A DNA stretch of 64,000 nucleotides from Neobacillus rhizosphaerae (GCF_937468385.1 NZ_CALBWS010000022.1:1-64000); one strand, 5' to 3'; positions 53,470 through 62,601 are shown, counted from the stretch's first letter. Program-made: numbers and translations. Notes: a model not told the origin generated them from the letters alone.

Positions 53470-54657
53470 ATGGGGGGAGATAAATTTTCAGCTGCCTTAG
53501 ATTTATTAAAAGGCTTTAATGTAAATCTTTATGTAGGTGAAGAAGTATTTAATGGGAAACTGATTGGTGTGGAAGCAGATCATGTCGTACTCGAAACCGA
53601 TAATAAATACATTTTTTATTATAATATTGATCAAATACAAGCCATCACCAAGAATACAAAACAGTTTCAGCCCGAGAAACCAAAAACAAATTTTCAAACA
53701 ACCCAGAGCCTATTAGAACTATTACATTCCTTTCAACATTCCTGGGTTCGCATATTGAGCGTTAATAAACAGAAGTTTAGCGGTGTTTTAAGTGAGATTG
53801 ATGCTGATTTTGCTACGTTAATAAATGGCGAAGAACGGATATTAATAAAACTATCACATGTGTCTAACATCTTGAAGGGATTTATTAAAGAAGAGGAAAA
53901 AAAGTCGGAAGTATCAAAAGAACATACGAAAAAGGAAAACGAAGCTAAAGGAAAGGGAACTTTTTCTACCCATAAAACCGAAGATAAAATTGAAAACAAA
54001 GTAAAATCATCCATAAAAGAAGCCTTAAATACTTCCGAAAACAAAACAAAAACTGCCTCACAAATTGAAAAAACTGAATATCAACAAGAAATGGAGGTTC
54101 AAACAGAAGTGAAAGAGCATAATGATCATATGGAATGGTCACAGCCACTAATAACCGAAACTGCTGTAACACAGCCAACGATTGAAGCCATTACCAATAA
54201 CATAGTAAGTAAAAAACAAAAGACTGATGTGACACTTCCAAAACCTACTGATGAAAAGAAAAATACCAGCAATGAGATGAAATTATCGAACAACAAAACG
54301 AAAAAATCAAGCAAAGAAAAGAAAAAATCAAACCATGAAAGGAAACATAGAGAGGAAAAGAACGAAGAACCAAAAATAAGCAAAACAATCGAGAAAAGGA
54401 AGGAAACAAAACCAGTCAATGAAGTAGCCAGGCCAATAAAAATGGAAACTACACCTCCTTCAATATTCCCCTCAACAAATAAGGAGGTAAAAGCTGTAAG
54501 TGAAGAAAGTAGCGCAAATAATCAGAGCTTATCGAAACAAAAAGAACATGAGTCCAGGGGTTTTCGCTTTGCTGGTGAACCAGTTTCCCGTGAAAGCGAT
54601 CCAACTTTTCCATTTGCCGGATGGCCAAACAGAACTAAAAAAACTTTTAGATTGTAA
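53470..54657 (+). CDS. CotB-like coat protein with long Lys/Glu-rich tail
   Basis: 395 aa. Two diverged Sm-like repeats (about 10-130; NVNLYVGEEVFNGKLIGVEA, WVRILSVNKQKFSGVLSEID) are followed by a 240-residue low-complexity Lys/Glu/Thr/Ser tail, likely disordered, which ends in GFRFAGEPVSRESDPTFPFA. Compared with CotB, the repeats are shorter and the GGPES box is lost. AAGGAGG lies 7 nt before ATG 53470. It starts 62 bp past the first cotB-like gene and is probably cotranscribed. Confidence 0.75.
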   Translation: MGGDKFSAALDLLKGFNVNLYVGEEVFNGKLIGVEADHVVLETDNKYIFYYNIDQIQAITKNTKQFQPEKPKTNFQTTQSLLELLHSFQHSWVRILSVNKQKFSGVLSEIDADFATLINGEERILIKLSHVSNILKGFIKEEEKKSEVSKEHTKKENEAKGKGTFSTHKTEDKIENKVKSSIKEALNTSENKTKTASQIEKTEYQQEMEVQTEVKEHNDHMEWSQPLITETAVTQPTIEAITNNIVSKKQKTDVTLPKPTDEKKNTSNEMKLSNNKTKKSSKEKKKSNHERKHREEKNEEPKISKTIEKRKETKPVNEVARPIKMETTPPSIFPSTNKEVKAVSEESSANNQSLSKQKEHESRGFRFAGEPVSRESDPTFPFAGWPNRTKKTFRL

Positions 54658-54845
54658 TGGAAACAACTACAAATTAATGCTGAAATTATTTTGATTCGTT
54701 CAAGCATATCAACTTTTATCTTCTAAAACGAGATCTCTATAAATATGAGCTGGGAAGGTCTTATTATTTTAATATACTTATAGGAATGAATCACTTAAGC
54801 CCTTCTCTATTTGCACATAGAAATAGCCAGGAAAGGATGTAGTAA

Positions 54846-55514
54846 ATGAATTTGAAAAATATGAAAGGGAAATATATTAAACTAGACATTTCAGGAAAAA
54901 AATTAATTAGTGGATTACTGGTTGATATTGGCAGTGATATATGGGTAGTCTTTAACGGTAATGATTACCTCTATATCCCCATTGTTCATATCCAAAACTG
55001 GATATTTTTAAAACAGAATGAAATCGCTGAAATTAATAATAACGACGAACCAACACCTATTTATAATCATAATGAAGAAATCTCATTAAGGAAAACCCTA
55101 ACATCTGCAAAGGGTATTTTTACAGAAATCTATGTAACTAGTAAACAAGCACTGCATGGTTATATCATTAGTATCATGAACAATTACTTTGTGTTTTACT
55201 CCCCTATTTACAAGACAATGTTTATCTCGCTAAACCATCTAAAATGGTTAATTCCATACACAAATCATCAACGACCTTACGGTTTAAGCAATGCCAGTCT
55301 GCCAGTTAACCCCAGTAATATTACTTTTGCACGATCATTTGAAGTCCAAATTGAAAAATTAATAGGCGAGTTAATCATTTTTAACATAGGTGAAAATGAG
55401 GATATGATTGGTAAAATCCAAGGAATTAAGAATAATTTTGTAGAATTAATCAGTGCTAAAGAGGATCCTGTTTATATTAATTTACAGACTATCAAAACTG
55501 TTCATATGCCATAA
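54846..55514 (+). CDS. CotB/DUF2642-like protein
   Basis: 222 aa with three Sm-like (DUF2642-type) units: YIKLDISGKKLISGLLVDIG, IYVTSKQALHGYIISIMNN and LIIFNIGENEDMIGKIQGIK. Each has the pattern of a short strand, turn, G-x-[LI]-x-x-[IV]. It has no low-complexity tail. AAAGGATG precedes ATG 54846. It completes the three-gene coat cluster and is followed by a terminator. Confidence 0.7.
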   Translation: MNLKNMKGKYIKLDISGKKLISGLLVDIGSDIWVVFNGNDYLYIPIVHIQNWIFLKQNEIAEINNNDEPTPIYNHNEEISLRKTLTSAKGIFTEIYVTSKQALHGYIISIMNNYFVFYSPIYKTMFISLNHLKWLIPYTNHQRPYGLSNASLPVNPSNITFARSFEVQIEKLIGELIIFNIGENEDMIGKIQGIKNNFVELISAKEDPVYINLQTIKTVHMP

Positions 55515-55570
55515 ATGATCCGATTTTTATAGTTGATTTTTAAACAAGCTTTTTATTAACAAACAAAATC

Positions 55571-55596
55571 AGAGTGTCAAAATTGACACTCTTTTA
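55571..55596 (+). terminator. terminator of the CotB-like cluster
   Basis: AGAGTGTCAA, loop AA, TTGACACTCT, then TTTT. Perfect 10-bp stem. Confidence 0.85.
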
Positions 55597-55711
55597 ATAT
55601 GCCCATTTATTATTCAATTTTGAGAACATAAAGTAAAAATGAAATTGCGGGTAAGAGTATAAAAAAGGATAAACGGACAAAAGTTGCCCGAATACCCTTT
55701 AAACTACTAAC

Positions 55712-56359
55712 CTATTTGTTTTTAAAATAAACTGGATCAGATTTTTCACCCACACGAAATGAAATGAATCCGAATGTAAGGCCATAAAGGAAGGTAATAA
55801 GAAACATGGAGCCAATCATATCTAAAATAACATGTTGCTTGACAAAAAGAGTGGAAATGATAATTAAGGTCCCAAAAATATGGATACAAAAATTTGTAAC
55901 AAGATGTTTATTTTTAATATGAATGGATGCCAGCATGATCGCAAAGGTCGTAAGCACATGAATACTTGGAAAACAGTTGACTGGGCGGTCGTTCAGATAA
56001 ATCCACTGAACAAGTCCAGTTAAGAAATTGTTACCGGTAAGTGCTGGCCTTGGAACGGTAGTCTGAAAAAAGAAGTAAATAACAAAGCAAATTAGCTCGG
56101 CTATCACGATTAAAAATAATGTTTTCATATATACCTTAGTATCCTTAAAACAAAAATATACTAAATAAACAAACAAATAAGCATACCAAAGGATATACGG
56201 AATGATAAAAATCGACAAAAAAGGAATCATATGATCGATTGAAGATGTAATATCAACAGCGTTATCTGAACGATTATTTAACAGCTCATAGATTTTACCC
56301 AGAGGCGGAAGCACCAACAAAAGTAATAAGTAGGGAGCCTTTTTTAATAGATTTTTCAC
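55712..56359 (-). CDS. PAP2-family phosphatase, membrane-bound
   Basis: 215 aa with about six membrane helices. The PAP2 motifs are partly visible: the region TVPRPALTG, CFPSIHVLTTF (SxH) and KQHVILDMIG (the His of the third motif). The usual K-x6-RP motif is reduced. It may hydrolyse lipid phosphates such as undecaprenyl pyrophosphate or phosphatidic acid. GTG 56359 follows AAAGGGAGGG and is preferred. Confidence 0.75.
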   Translation of the reverse strand: MKNLLKKAPYLLLLLVLPPLGKIYELLNNRSDNAVDITSSIDHMIPFLSIFIIPYILWYAYLFVYLVYFCFKDTKVYMKTLFLIVIAELICFVIYFFFQTTVPRPALTGNNFLTGLVQWIYLNDRPVNCFPSIHVLTTFAIMLASIHIKNKHLVTNFCIHIFGTLIIISTLFVKQHVILDMIGSMFLITFLYGLTFGFISFRVGEKSDPVYFKNK

Positions 56360-56511
56360 ATGTGTCCCTCCCTTTTTCAAAAACAAAAAAACCTATATTG
56401 ACAGTTTACTAGATGAAAAGAATGTCGAACCTGTTTCATAATACCATAAATACCTTGAGAATACATAAATTTCCCAAAGTTTTTGATTGTCAAAAGTGGT
56501 GTCACAATTGT

Positions 56512-56562
56512 GGTGTCAGGCACCGCTCGTGGACAGTGTGCCCAAATTGTCCACGAGCGGTG
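56512..56562. repeat. GGTGTCAGGCACC repeat with 15-bp hairpin
   Basis: GGTGTCAGGCACC (56512-56524) runs into a perfect 15-bp inverted repeat, CACCGCTCGTGGACA (56521-56535) and TGTCCACGAGCGGTG (56548-56562). A second copy of the leading motif starts at 57840 and a shorter inverted one is at 59074-59085. The open frame across it (56413-56595) is a product of the repeat. Confidence 0.75.
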
Positions 56563-56667
56563 GACATATGGGGCAAAGTTAGGGGCCGAATCTAAGTTTT
56601 TTTTAACTTTTGATTCAGCCCTTTTTCTTTTATACTAAATATCCTTTACGTTTTGTTGGAATTAGTT

Positions 56668-57741
56668 TTAAAGTTTTACTCGCAACGTTTCGGCCTCTGT
56701 AACAATTCTTTTCACAAGTTCACGGGCAGGTAGTTTTTTCGCTATTCTTGGGCTTTGGCCTGACCAAAGTGACATGTATTCAGGTATTCCTATTGCTGCC
56801 GAGGCTTTCCTTATAGCTTTTGTCAGTTCATTTTGCAACGGATAAACAGGGAGTTCTTCTTCATATCGTCTCATTTCTGTAATAAAGCGATTATTTATGC
56901 CCCTGGCCATTTTTCCTGAAAAAGCCTTTGTTAATACCACCTGGTTTTCGGATGCTTTTATGATGGCGTTTTTATGAAGGATGTTTGCCCCACTTTCTTC
57001 ACATACAAGGAAGGCGGTCCCCATCTGTACCCCAGTAGCTCCAAGGCATTTTGCGGCGATAATTCCTCTTCCGTCCATTATTCCCCCTGCAGCAATTTTC
57101 GGTATTCGAATAGCATCGGCAACTTGAGGAATAAGAGACATCAAACCAATTAGAGATTGTTTTTCTTCTCCTTGGAAAGTACCTCGATGGCCTCCTGCTT
57201 CTGACCCCTGGACAACGACAGCATCCATTCCGGCATTTTCATTCATGATTGCTTCCTGAACCGTGGTGGCGGTGCCAATTAAAACAATCGAATTCTCTTT
57301 TAATCTTGCAATCACTTCTGGTGACGGCAGACCAAACGTAAATGAACAAATTGGAACTTTTTCTTCTACTACTATACTCAGCTGTTCATGGAAGGTGCTT
57401 AAATCCCCTTCATAAGTTGGGAGGATTGGCTCTTCTTTAACAACTAATTCTTCCTTAAACGGTTGTATAATTGCTTTAGTTAAATTTAGTTTCTCTGAGT
57501 CAACTCTAAATTCTGAAGGAATAAATAAATTAATTCCAAATGGATAATCTGTTAACCGTCGTACTTCGCTAATTTGTTTTCTAAGCTGGCTTGGACTCAT
57601 ATAGCCGGCGCCAATCATACCGAGTCCTCCTGAATTTGAAACGGCTGCTACTAATTCAGGCGATGTAATCCCTCCCGCCATGGGAGCTTGGATGATTGGA
57701 TATTTTATTTTTAATTCTCTTGTTAACTCATTTTCCCACAT
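56668..57741 (-). CDS. nitronate monooxygenase family protein (second)
   Basis: 357 aa FMN barrel: YPIIQAPMAGGITSPELVAA (the N-terminal loop of NMO/FabK-like proteins), GIMDGRGIIAAKCLGATGV and VVQGSEAGGHRGTF with the active-site His. It is closer to the NMO class that includes Npd than to the shorter protein at 43090. ATG 57741 follows AAGGGTGG. Substrate unknown; the two paralogues suggest nitro-compound or peroxide-linked detoxification. Confidence 0.88.
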   Translation of the reverse strand: MWENELTRELKIKYPIIQAPMAGGITSPELVAAVSNSGGLGMIGAGYMSPSQLRKQISEVRRLTDYPFGINLFIPSEFRVDSEKLNLTKAIIQPFKEELVVKEEPILPTYEGDLSTFHEQLSIVVEEKVPICSFTFGLPSPEVIARLKENSIVLIGTATTVQEAIMNENAGMDAVVVQGSEAGGHRGTFQGEEKQSLIGLMSLIPQVADAIRIPKIAAGGIMDGRGIIAAKCLGATGVQMGTAFLVCEESGANILHKNAIIKASENQVVLTKAFSGKMARGINNRFITEMRRYEEELPVYPLQNELTKAIRKASAAIGIPEYMSLWSGQSPRIAKKLPARELVKRIVTEAETLRVKL

Positions 57742-57839
57742 ACTCTTCACCACCCTTATTTTTTTATTCTATAATCATCATTAAAAACCTCTTTATTTAG
57801 GTTGAGGTTCCAAATATATATTTGCATTACCTCCGCTGT

Positions 57840-57890
57840 GGTGTCAGGCACCATCTGTGGACATTTGTCCGCCCTCGGTGGACACTTCTT
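57840..57890. repeat. GGTGTCAGGCACC repeat, second copy
   Basis: GGTGTCAGGCACC at 57840-57852 followed by TGTGGACA and GGTGGACA, which can pair with TGTCC. It is a degenerate version of the hairpin at 56521-56562. Confidence 0.65.
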
Positions 57891-57893
57891 CTG

Positions 57894-57928
57894 GAAGAAA
57901 AGAGAAACCAAATTGGTCTCTCTTTTCT
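57894..57928 (-). terminator. terminator of the DUF2500 gene
   Basis: AAGAAAAGAGA-ACC and GGT-CTCTCTTTTCTT stem, followed by T on the minus strand. Confidence 0.7.
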
Positions 57929-57938
57929 TTTTTGTTGG

Positions 57939-58313
57939 TTATGATCCTGTTTGTTGTCTTCGTGAGAATCTGTGGTATCTTGTGCCCTGGAATACGAGTT
58001 CACCGATATCACCTTCTGCCAATTGGCCATACTCTCTCCCACCTACACTAAATTCCATCCTGTCACCGCTCTCTACTTGGAATGTTACATGGTACGACGT
58101 ACTGGCATGAGAGTCATTTCCACCCCCACTTATTGAAGTCCTTTTCGAAACAACAACCGCATCAACGTTTAAGCGAGGTTGCTTGTTATTACTGCTCCAT
58201 TCCCTAATTCCTCTGAAAATGGTAAAAAGAATAATTCCTACAACCAAAATAAAAAATATCGGAAAAATGGTTTGCATAATTGAAAACATATCAAATCCTT
58301 GGTCAAAATCCAT
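57939..58313 (-). CDS. DUF2500 family membrane protein
   Basis: 124 aa. A single membrane helix (about 15-35, IFPIFFILVVGIILFTIF) is followed by VDAVVVSKRTSISG, YHVTFQVESGDRMEFSVGGR and the end LVFQGTRYHRF, the typical pattern of the DUF2500 family. Function unknown, probably a small surface or membrane protein. AAGGGGG lies 8 nt before ATG 58313. Confidence 0.8.
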   Translation of the reverse strand: MDFDQGFDMFSIMQTIFPIFFILVVGIILFTIFRGIREWSSNNKQPRLNVDAVVVSKRTSISGGGNDSHASTSYHVTFQVESGDRMEFSVGGREYGQLAEGDIGELVFQGTRYHRFSRRQQTGS

Positions 58314-58543
58314 CAAGTCTTCCCCCTTGGTCCAAATGAAAATGGTTTCGAATATCACTTGGTTTCATAATTTTTGATTTAAGTTAGATAGTCCATATCT
58401 CAAATATACCGATTGATTCCAAACCCAACAAGATTTTTTTGCAGAAAATAACATTAATGGAAGCAACCAAAGGGTACACGCAATGAAAATATGCTAAGCT
58501 TAAACCATACGTAAATAGTAAAAACTTTAAGATGGTGAAATAA

Positions 58544-58936
58544 ATGGAACGAATTATCTTATTTGATGGTGTCTGCAACCTTTGTAACAGTAGCGTACAA
58601 TTTATCATAAAAAGAGACACAAAGGGCAATTTTAAATTTGCCTCCCTTCAAGGAGCCACCGGTCAAAAACTACTTGAAAAATATGGATTGAATACTGACA
58701 TCAACAGCTTTGTTTTTATAGAAAATGAAAGAATATTTGTTAAATCAACTGGAGCGCTGCGCGTCTGCTGGAATTTAAATGGGTCTTGGAAAATGCTTTC
58801 AGCCTTCCTTGTCTTACCCCGATTCATTCGCGACTTCTTTTACGAAATCATCGCCAAAAACCGTTATAAATGGTTTGGGAAAAAAGAAAGCTGCATGCTC
58901 CCTTTACCGGAATGGAAAAATAGATTTTTAGATTAA
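58544..58936 (+). CDS. DCC-family thiol-disulfide oxidoreductase
   Basis: 130 aa. DGVCNLCNSSVQFIIKRD carries the D-x-x-C-x-x-C motif of the DCC family and a thioredoxin-like fold is predicted. KFASLQGATGQ and FLVLPRFIRDFFYEIIAKNRY continue the family pattern. It is probably redox active in the cytoplasm. A broken epimerase gene follows after 15 bp, as in genomes where the two are adjacent. Confidence 0.88.
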   Translation: MERIILFDGVCNLCNSSVQFIIKRDTKGNFKFASLQGATGQKLLEKYGLNTDINSFVFIENERIFVKSTGALRVCWNLNGSWKMLSAFLVLPRFIRDFFYEIIAKNRYKWFGKKESCMLPLPEWKNRFLD

Positions 58937-58951
58937 AGGAGACAGGAACAT

Positions 58952-59113
58952 ATGAATAGAAAAATTGTCTTAGCTGCTGGAACAGGATTCTTAGGTCAAT
59001 CCTTAGCTCATTTCCTCGAAAGTAAAGGTTATCAAGGAATTGAAATATTTATTATAAACAGAAAGCTTGGATCGTGCCTAACACCAAAACCAACTAATAT
59101 TTCATTCCATTAG
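58952..59113 (+). pseudogene. truncated epimerase (TIGR01777-like) ending in a repeat
   Basis: MNRKIVLAAGTGFLGQSLAH and FLESKGYQGIEIFIINRK is the N-terminal NAD-binding part of a TIGR01777-type epimerase. After about 39 residues it runs into GTGCCTAACACC (59074), a copy of the GGTGTCAGGCACC repeat read backwards, and stops. The other 250 or so codons are missing. GGAGACAGG precedes ATG 58952. Confidence 0.65.
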
Positions 59114-59156
59114 GCATACATTTTATTAAAACTGGTTTTTCAGCTGGAGGTGCAAA

Positions 59157-60347
59157 ATGGAGATTGTTGTTAGGCAAGGAGATTCTTTATGGAACTACAG
59201 CCAGTTGTTTAAAATAAATTTGCAACTCATTAATGATTCCAATCCGTCTATACAGCCAAAAAGTCTTTCAGTTGGCCAGCGAATTCAAATCCCAGGCTTT
59301 GTTACCCAAGAATATCAGATTCGTAACGGGGACACATTATGGAGTATTGCCCAAAGCCGACATCTCCCTCTTGAAACAATCTATCTGGTGAATCCTGGAA
59401 TTAACCCGAATAATCTCAAAATAAATCAAATCATAAAAGTTCCATTGCGGATAAAATGGAGATTAGTGGATGGCGGGCAACCATACGATTATGCTAAATT
59501 GATAAATGATATCACGCGATTACAAGCTGTGTACCCCTTTCTGCAGGTCCCATCCATCGGAAATACAGTTCTCGGAAAAAATATTCCAGAAATTCTCATT
59601 GGCAACGGAAGGAAAAGAGTTCATTATAACGGTTCGTTTCATGCCAACGAATGGATTACCACACTTATCATCATGATCTTTTTAAACGATTATTTATTAT
59701 CTCTTACTAATGACAATATAATTCGGGGACTATCTACCTCCAGTTTTTACGACCAAACCACTTTATCGATTGTTCCAATGGTGAATCCAGATGGAGTTGA
59801 TCTCGTTTTACATGGGCCACCAAAAAGTGAAATCTGGAGGAATAGAGTAACGGAATACAATAAGGGCAGCACAGACTTTACGGGGTGGAAAGCTAATATT
59901 CGAGGGGTAGACCTTAATGATCAATTTCCAGCCAGATGGGAGTTAGAGAAATCAAGAAATCCTAATCAGCCTGGACCAAGGGATTATGGAGGGGAAAAAC
60001 CGTTATCTGAGCCTGAGGTAATCGCAATGGCAGACCTAACGAGAAAGAGGGATTTTGCTCGCGTACTTGCATTTCATACTCAAGGTGAAGTCATCTATTG
60101 GGGATTTGAAAATCTCGAACCACTTGAGTCAACGTTATTCGTGAAAGAATTTAGTAGAGTCAGTAGTTATGAACCTGTCAAAACGATCGAAAGCTATGCC
60201 GGTTATAAGGACTGGTTTATTCAGGATTGGCGGCGGCCAGGCTTCACGGTGGAACTTGGTCATGGAATTAATCCACTGCCACTATCACAGTTTGATAAAA
60301 TCTACCAAAATACGCTAGGTATTTTCTTAGCGGGACTTTATTTATAA
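59157..60347 (+). CDS. LysM-containing M14 carboxypeptidase (gamma-D-glutamyl-diamino acid peptidase type)
   Basis: 396 aa. Two N-terminal LysM domains (about 3-46 and 50-95; VVRQGDSLWNYSQLF, YQIRNGDTLWSIAQ) are followed by an M14 zinc peptidase (about 105-395). The zinc site is in NGSFHANEWITT (H-x-x-E) with the third ligand in AFHTQGEV, and the catalytic Glu in FTVELGHG. It resembles gamma-D-glutamyl-L-diamino acid endopeptidase I and probably cleaves cell-wall or spore peptidoglycan stems. No signal peptide was found, as in the spore enzyme. GGAGG precedes ATG 59157. Confidence 0.88.
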   Translation: MEIVVRQGDSLWNYSQLFKINLQLINDSNPSIQPKSLSVGQRIQIPGFVTQEYQIRNGDTLWSIAQSRHLPLETIYLVNPGINPNNLKINQIIKVPLRIKWRLVDGGQPYDYAKLINDITRLQAVYPFLQVPSIGNTVLGKNIPEILIGNGRKRVHYNGSFHANEWITTLIIMIFLNDYLLSLTNDNIIRGLSTSSFYDQTTLSIVPMVNPDGVDLVLHGPPKSEIWRNRVTEYNKGSTDFTGWKANIRGVDLNDQFPARWELEKSRNPNQPGPRDYGGEKPLSEPEVIAMADLTRKRDFARVLAFHTQGEVIYWGFENLEPLESTLFVKEFSRVSSYEPVKTIESYAGYKDWFIQDWRRPGFTVELGHGINPLPLSQFDKIYQNTLGIFLAGLYL

Positions 60348-60766
60348 AAAGTTTTTTATATTGAAAATGGAGCTTGGAAAAATCCTCCGGGTTCCTTTCC
60401 CTATCGCAAAACTTGAAATTGTAACCGAACTTGCAACGTATTTTGCTTCTTTTTTTGTAATTAAAACAAATGGCTCAATTAGTATACTGAGCCATTTGTT
60501 TTATTTATTTTCAGTAGCTTATTCAACTCACCTTTAAGTTGAATAAAAATTAATTTTTATTATCCCACTTTAAGTTTTCCTTCCAAACTAACCATTCAGA
60601 TTTAATTTGTTTCGATAAAACCATGAAACGTTTAAGACATTTTATCCCGCTTATTCCAGCATGCCTCTTAGTTTAATAAGCAATTACCTTTTCCCCCCTA
60701 TCTCTAAATCATGTTATGATAGATTACAAGTTAGATTTTGACACCGTCTAGAATGTGAGGTTCATG
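60348..60766. other. intergenic region with repeats and terminator
   Basis: No gene. It contains the M14 gene terminator (60463-60502), a TTCAACT-AGTTGAA dyad (about 60522-60544), and at 60661 a copy of a short motif (GCCTCTTAGTTTAATAAG) that recurs at 62770, 63598 and 63659. Confidence 0.4.
60463..60502. terminator. terminator of the M14 peptidase gene
   Basis: AAAACAAATGGCTCA and TGAGCCATTTGTTTT: perfect 15-bp stem with a 10-nt loop. Confidence 0.8.
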
Positions 60767-61912
60767 ATGATTACAAATACAAAAGAATTGAAATCCCAAC
60801 TGAATAAGATAATTAGTGACCCCGATTTTTTACGATTACAGGAATCCTTTGAAAAAGAAAGTTTGTTTCAATTATTAGGTTTTGGACACCGCGAAACAAT
60901 GCATAGCGCATTTATTAGTTGGCTACTCTCTCCTATTTCGTCGTTAAATTTAGGCTCATTCCCACTAAAGCGTTTTCTCTACTATATTTGTGAGGAGAAC
61001 GTTTCGAATGTGAAAACAACTATTGATTTTGATTTGATTGAATCGGATGCACTTGAGTTAGAAAAAATGGAGGTCGCTACTGAAGTAACAGCCTCTGCCG
61101 TTGATCCAGATACAAATACGAAATTAAATGCCCGATTTGATTTATATTTAACGAACGACTTTGTAAGAATTATTGTGGAAAATAAAGTATTATCACGTGA
61201 AAATAAAGACCAAACCGAAACATATACAAAAATTTTAAACAATTTGGATGACTCGTATACATATGATTTAAAGGTATTTTTATCTCCTGATACTACGGTA
61301 AAACCAAAATGTCCTGAGTTTATTCAAGTCGACTATCAAGGACTTTATGATTTTGTCATTGTGCCTTGCTTAAACCATCCAAAAATTTCAATTGCGAATA
61401 AAAACCTTTTAGAACAATATGTCCATAACTTACGCATGGTATATAAAGGAGTGAATAAACCCATGGCAAAAGTAAACGATGAATTATGTATCGCCATATA
61501 CAATAAATATAAGGATGTATTAGATGAAATCTTTGACGCCGTAAAAAATGAGACACCTGAAAAACGAAAAGTCAAAACCTCTTCTACCGTTCGTCCATCG
61601 AGAATACCTTGGAATGAAATCTATGCTCGTCTAAATGAAAACGAGAAATATTTAGAGTCTACTTATGGAAACACCATTACAAAAGCAGAAATCGATCTAA
61701 CAAGCGGTCATATACTTTTCCAAGGCAAAGAATATAGCAGCCTTTCAAGTGCTGCGATTGCGGCGATTAATTCCATCAGAGGTGAAAACCACGCAGACCG
61801 TTACAACGGATTTGAATTCTGGAGCATCGTCTATCCAAATGGTGAAAAGAAAAAACTATCTGAAGTACGTGCTGACATCGAATTAGCCCTCGTACAAGAT
61901 GAGGAAGATTAA
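60767..61912 (+). CDS. PD-(D/E)XK nuclease superfamily protein
   Basis: 381 aa. The motif HRETMHSAFISWLLSP (residues 41-56) is the N-terminal signature of the PDDEXK_4-type family. The core residues are Asp125 (NARFDLYL) and Glu138-x-Lys140 (IIVENKV), separated by one beta hairpin. The C-terminal part (about 315-370; ITKAEIDL, ILFQGKEYSSLSSAAIAAI, GFEFWSIVYPNG) resembles the small RAMA/DUF4357 type domain found in restriction and defence proteins. It is a solitary gene. It may be an orphan defence nuclease; activity is inferred. Confidence 0.7.
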   Translation: MITNTKELKSQLNKIISDPDFLRLQESFEKESLFQLLGFGHRETMHSAFISWLLSPISSLNLGSFPLKRFLYYICEENVSNVKTTIDFDLIESDALELEKMEVATEVTASAVDPDTNTKLNARFDLYLTNDFVRIIVENKVLSRENKDQTETYTKILNNLDDSYTYDLKVFLSPDTTVKPKCPEFIQVDYQGLYDFVIVPCLNHPKISIANKNLLEQYVHNLRMVYKGVNKPMAKVNDELCIAIYNKYKDVLDEIFDAVKNETPEKRKVKTSSTVRPSRIPWNEIYARLNENEKYLESTYGNTITKAEIDLTSGHILFQGKEYSSLSSAAIAAINSIRGENHADRYNGFEFWSIVYPNGEKKKLSEVRADIELALVQDEED

Positions 61913-61954
61913 AAAAGAAGATTAGTTTCGAATAAATGCCTTTCAAGTAATAGT

Positions 61955-61990
61955 AACGCTCAGAAATGACCATTTTCTGAGCGTTTTTTA
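61955..61990 (+). terminator. terminator of the nuclease gene
   Basis: AACGCTCAGAAA and TTTCTGAGCGTT perfect stem followed by T6. Confidence 0.85.
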
Positions 61991-62112
61991 TTAAATATGA
62001 AATTTAGGTTGAAGGCACCTATTAAGATGCTTTTTTAGTTTTTTGACCACTTGACTTATTAAAAAATGATATATATTTTAGTTTGTGTAAATATTCCGAA
62101 AATATGTAAAAA

Positions 62113-62133
62113 AGCTTACTCAAAGAGTAAGCT
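62113..62133 (-). terminator. terminator of cwlJ
   Basis: AGCTTACTC, loop of 3, GAGTAAGCT, then T run on the minus strand. It touches the stop codon. Confidence 0.9.
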
Positions 62134-62576
62134 CAACTTCCTTTATAAACACTATCACATGTTCCAGCTTTTGGTTCATAATAACAATGATTTTTATATT
62201 GACCAGATTGAGGTTGATCGTACCATGTTGGAGGGCATGGCGCATATGGATTAAAATACCAAAGGGCATATTTCCCTGGGTGTTCTCTCCAATAATCCAA
62301 ATTCTGTTTTGCTAATCTTTTTTCAGCAGTTCTCGCTCTTTGATAAAATACATTACCTTTTTGAACAGCTTCAAAAGAAAAATTTCCTCCTTGTACTTGA
62401 TAAATGACATGTGGAATTGCTCTTAAATTTAAAAAGTCTAAACAATTTGCTTTAAGACGATTAACAATTACATTTCCAACATATAACATTCCTTGTTTTC
62501 CTTCACCTTCCGCTTCTGCTCTCATCATCCTTGCCATTAAGTCAACGTCTGAACTTCGGTAATTTACTCTTGGCAT
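62133..62576 (-). CDS. cwlJ: spore cortex-lytic protein CwlJ
   Basis: 147 aa of the SleB/CwlJ hydrolase family: VDLMARMMRAEAEGEGKQGM with the catalytic Glu, VGNVIVNRLKANCLDF and ALWYFNPYAPCPPTWYDQPQ. CwlJ (142 aa in B. subtilis) degrades the cortex during germination and is activated by Ca-dipicolinate. GGGGGTG lies upstream of ATG 62576. No gerQ partner is nearby. A CATACTAT box, like a sigma-E -10, is at 62594-62601. Confidence 0.92.
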   Translation of the reverse strand: MPRVNYRSSDVDLMARMMRAEAEGEGKQGMLYVGNVIVNRLKANCLDFLNLRAIPHVIYQVQGGNFSFEAVQKGNVFYQRARTAEKRLAKQNLDYWREHPGKYALWYFNPYAPCPPTWYDQPQSGQYKNHCYYEPKAGTCDSVYKGS

Positions 62577-62593
62577 TTTTTCACCCCCAAAAT

Positions 62594-62601
62594 ATAGTAT
62601 G
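62594..62601 (-). promoter_or_regulatory. candidate sigma-E -10 box of cwlJ
   Basis: CATACTAT on the minus strand, 18-25 bases upstream of the start codon. It fits the sigma-E -10 consensus CATACA(A/C)T in six of eight positions; a clear -35 was not found. Confidence 0.35.

Noticed and set aside
56413..56595. Cys/Trp-rich small frame resembling a zinc ribbon
   Set aside because: It is produced by the GGTGTCAGGCACC hairpin repeat and has no convincing start.
57802..58110. Plus-strand frame near the DUF2500 gene
   Set aside because: It overlaps the repeat and the antisense strand of a recognised gene.
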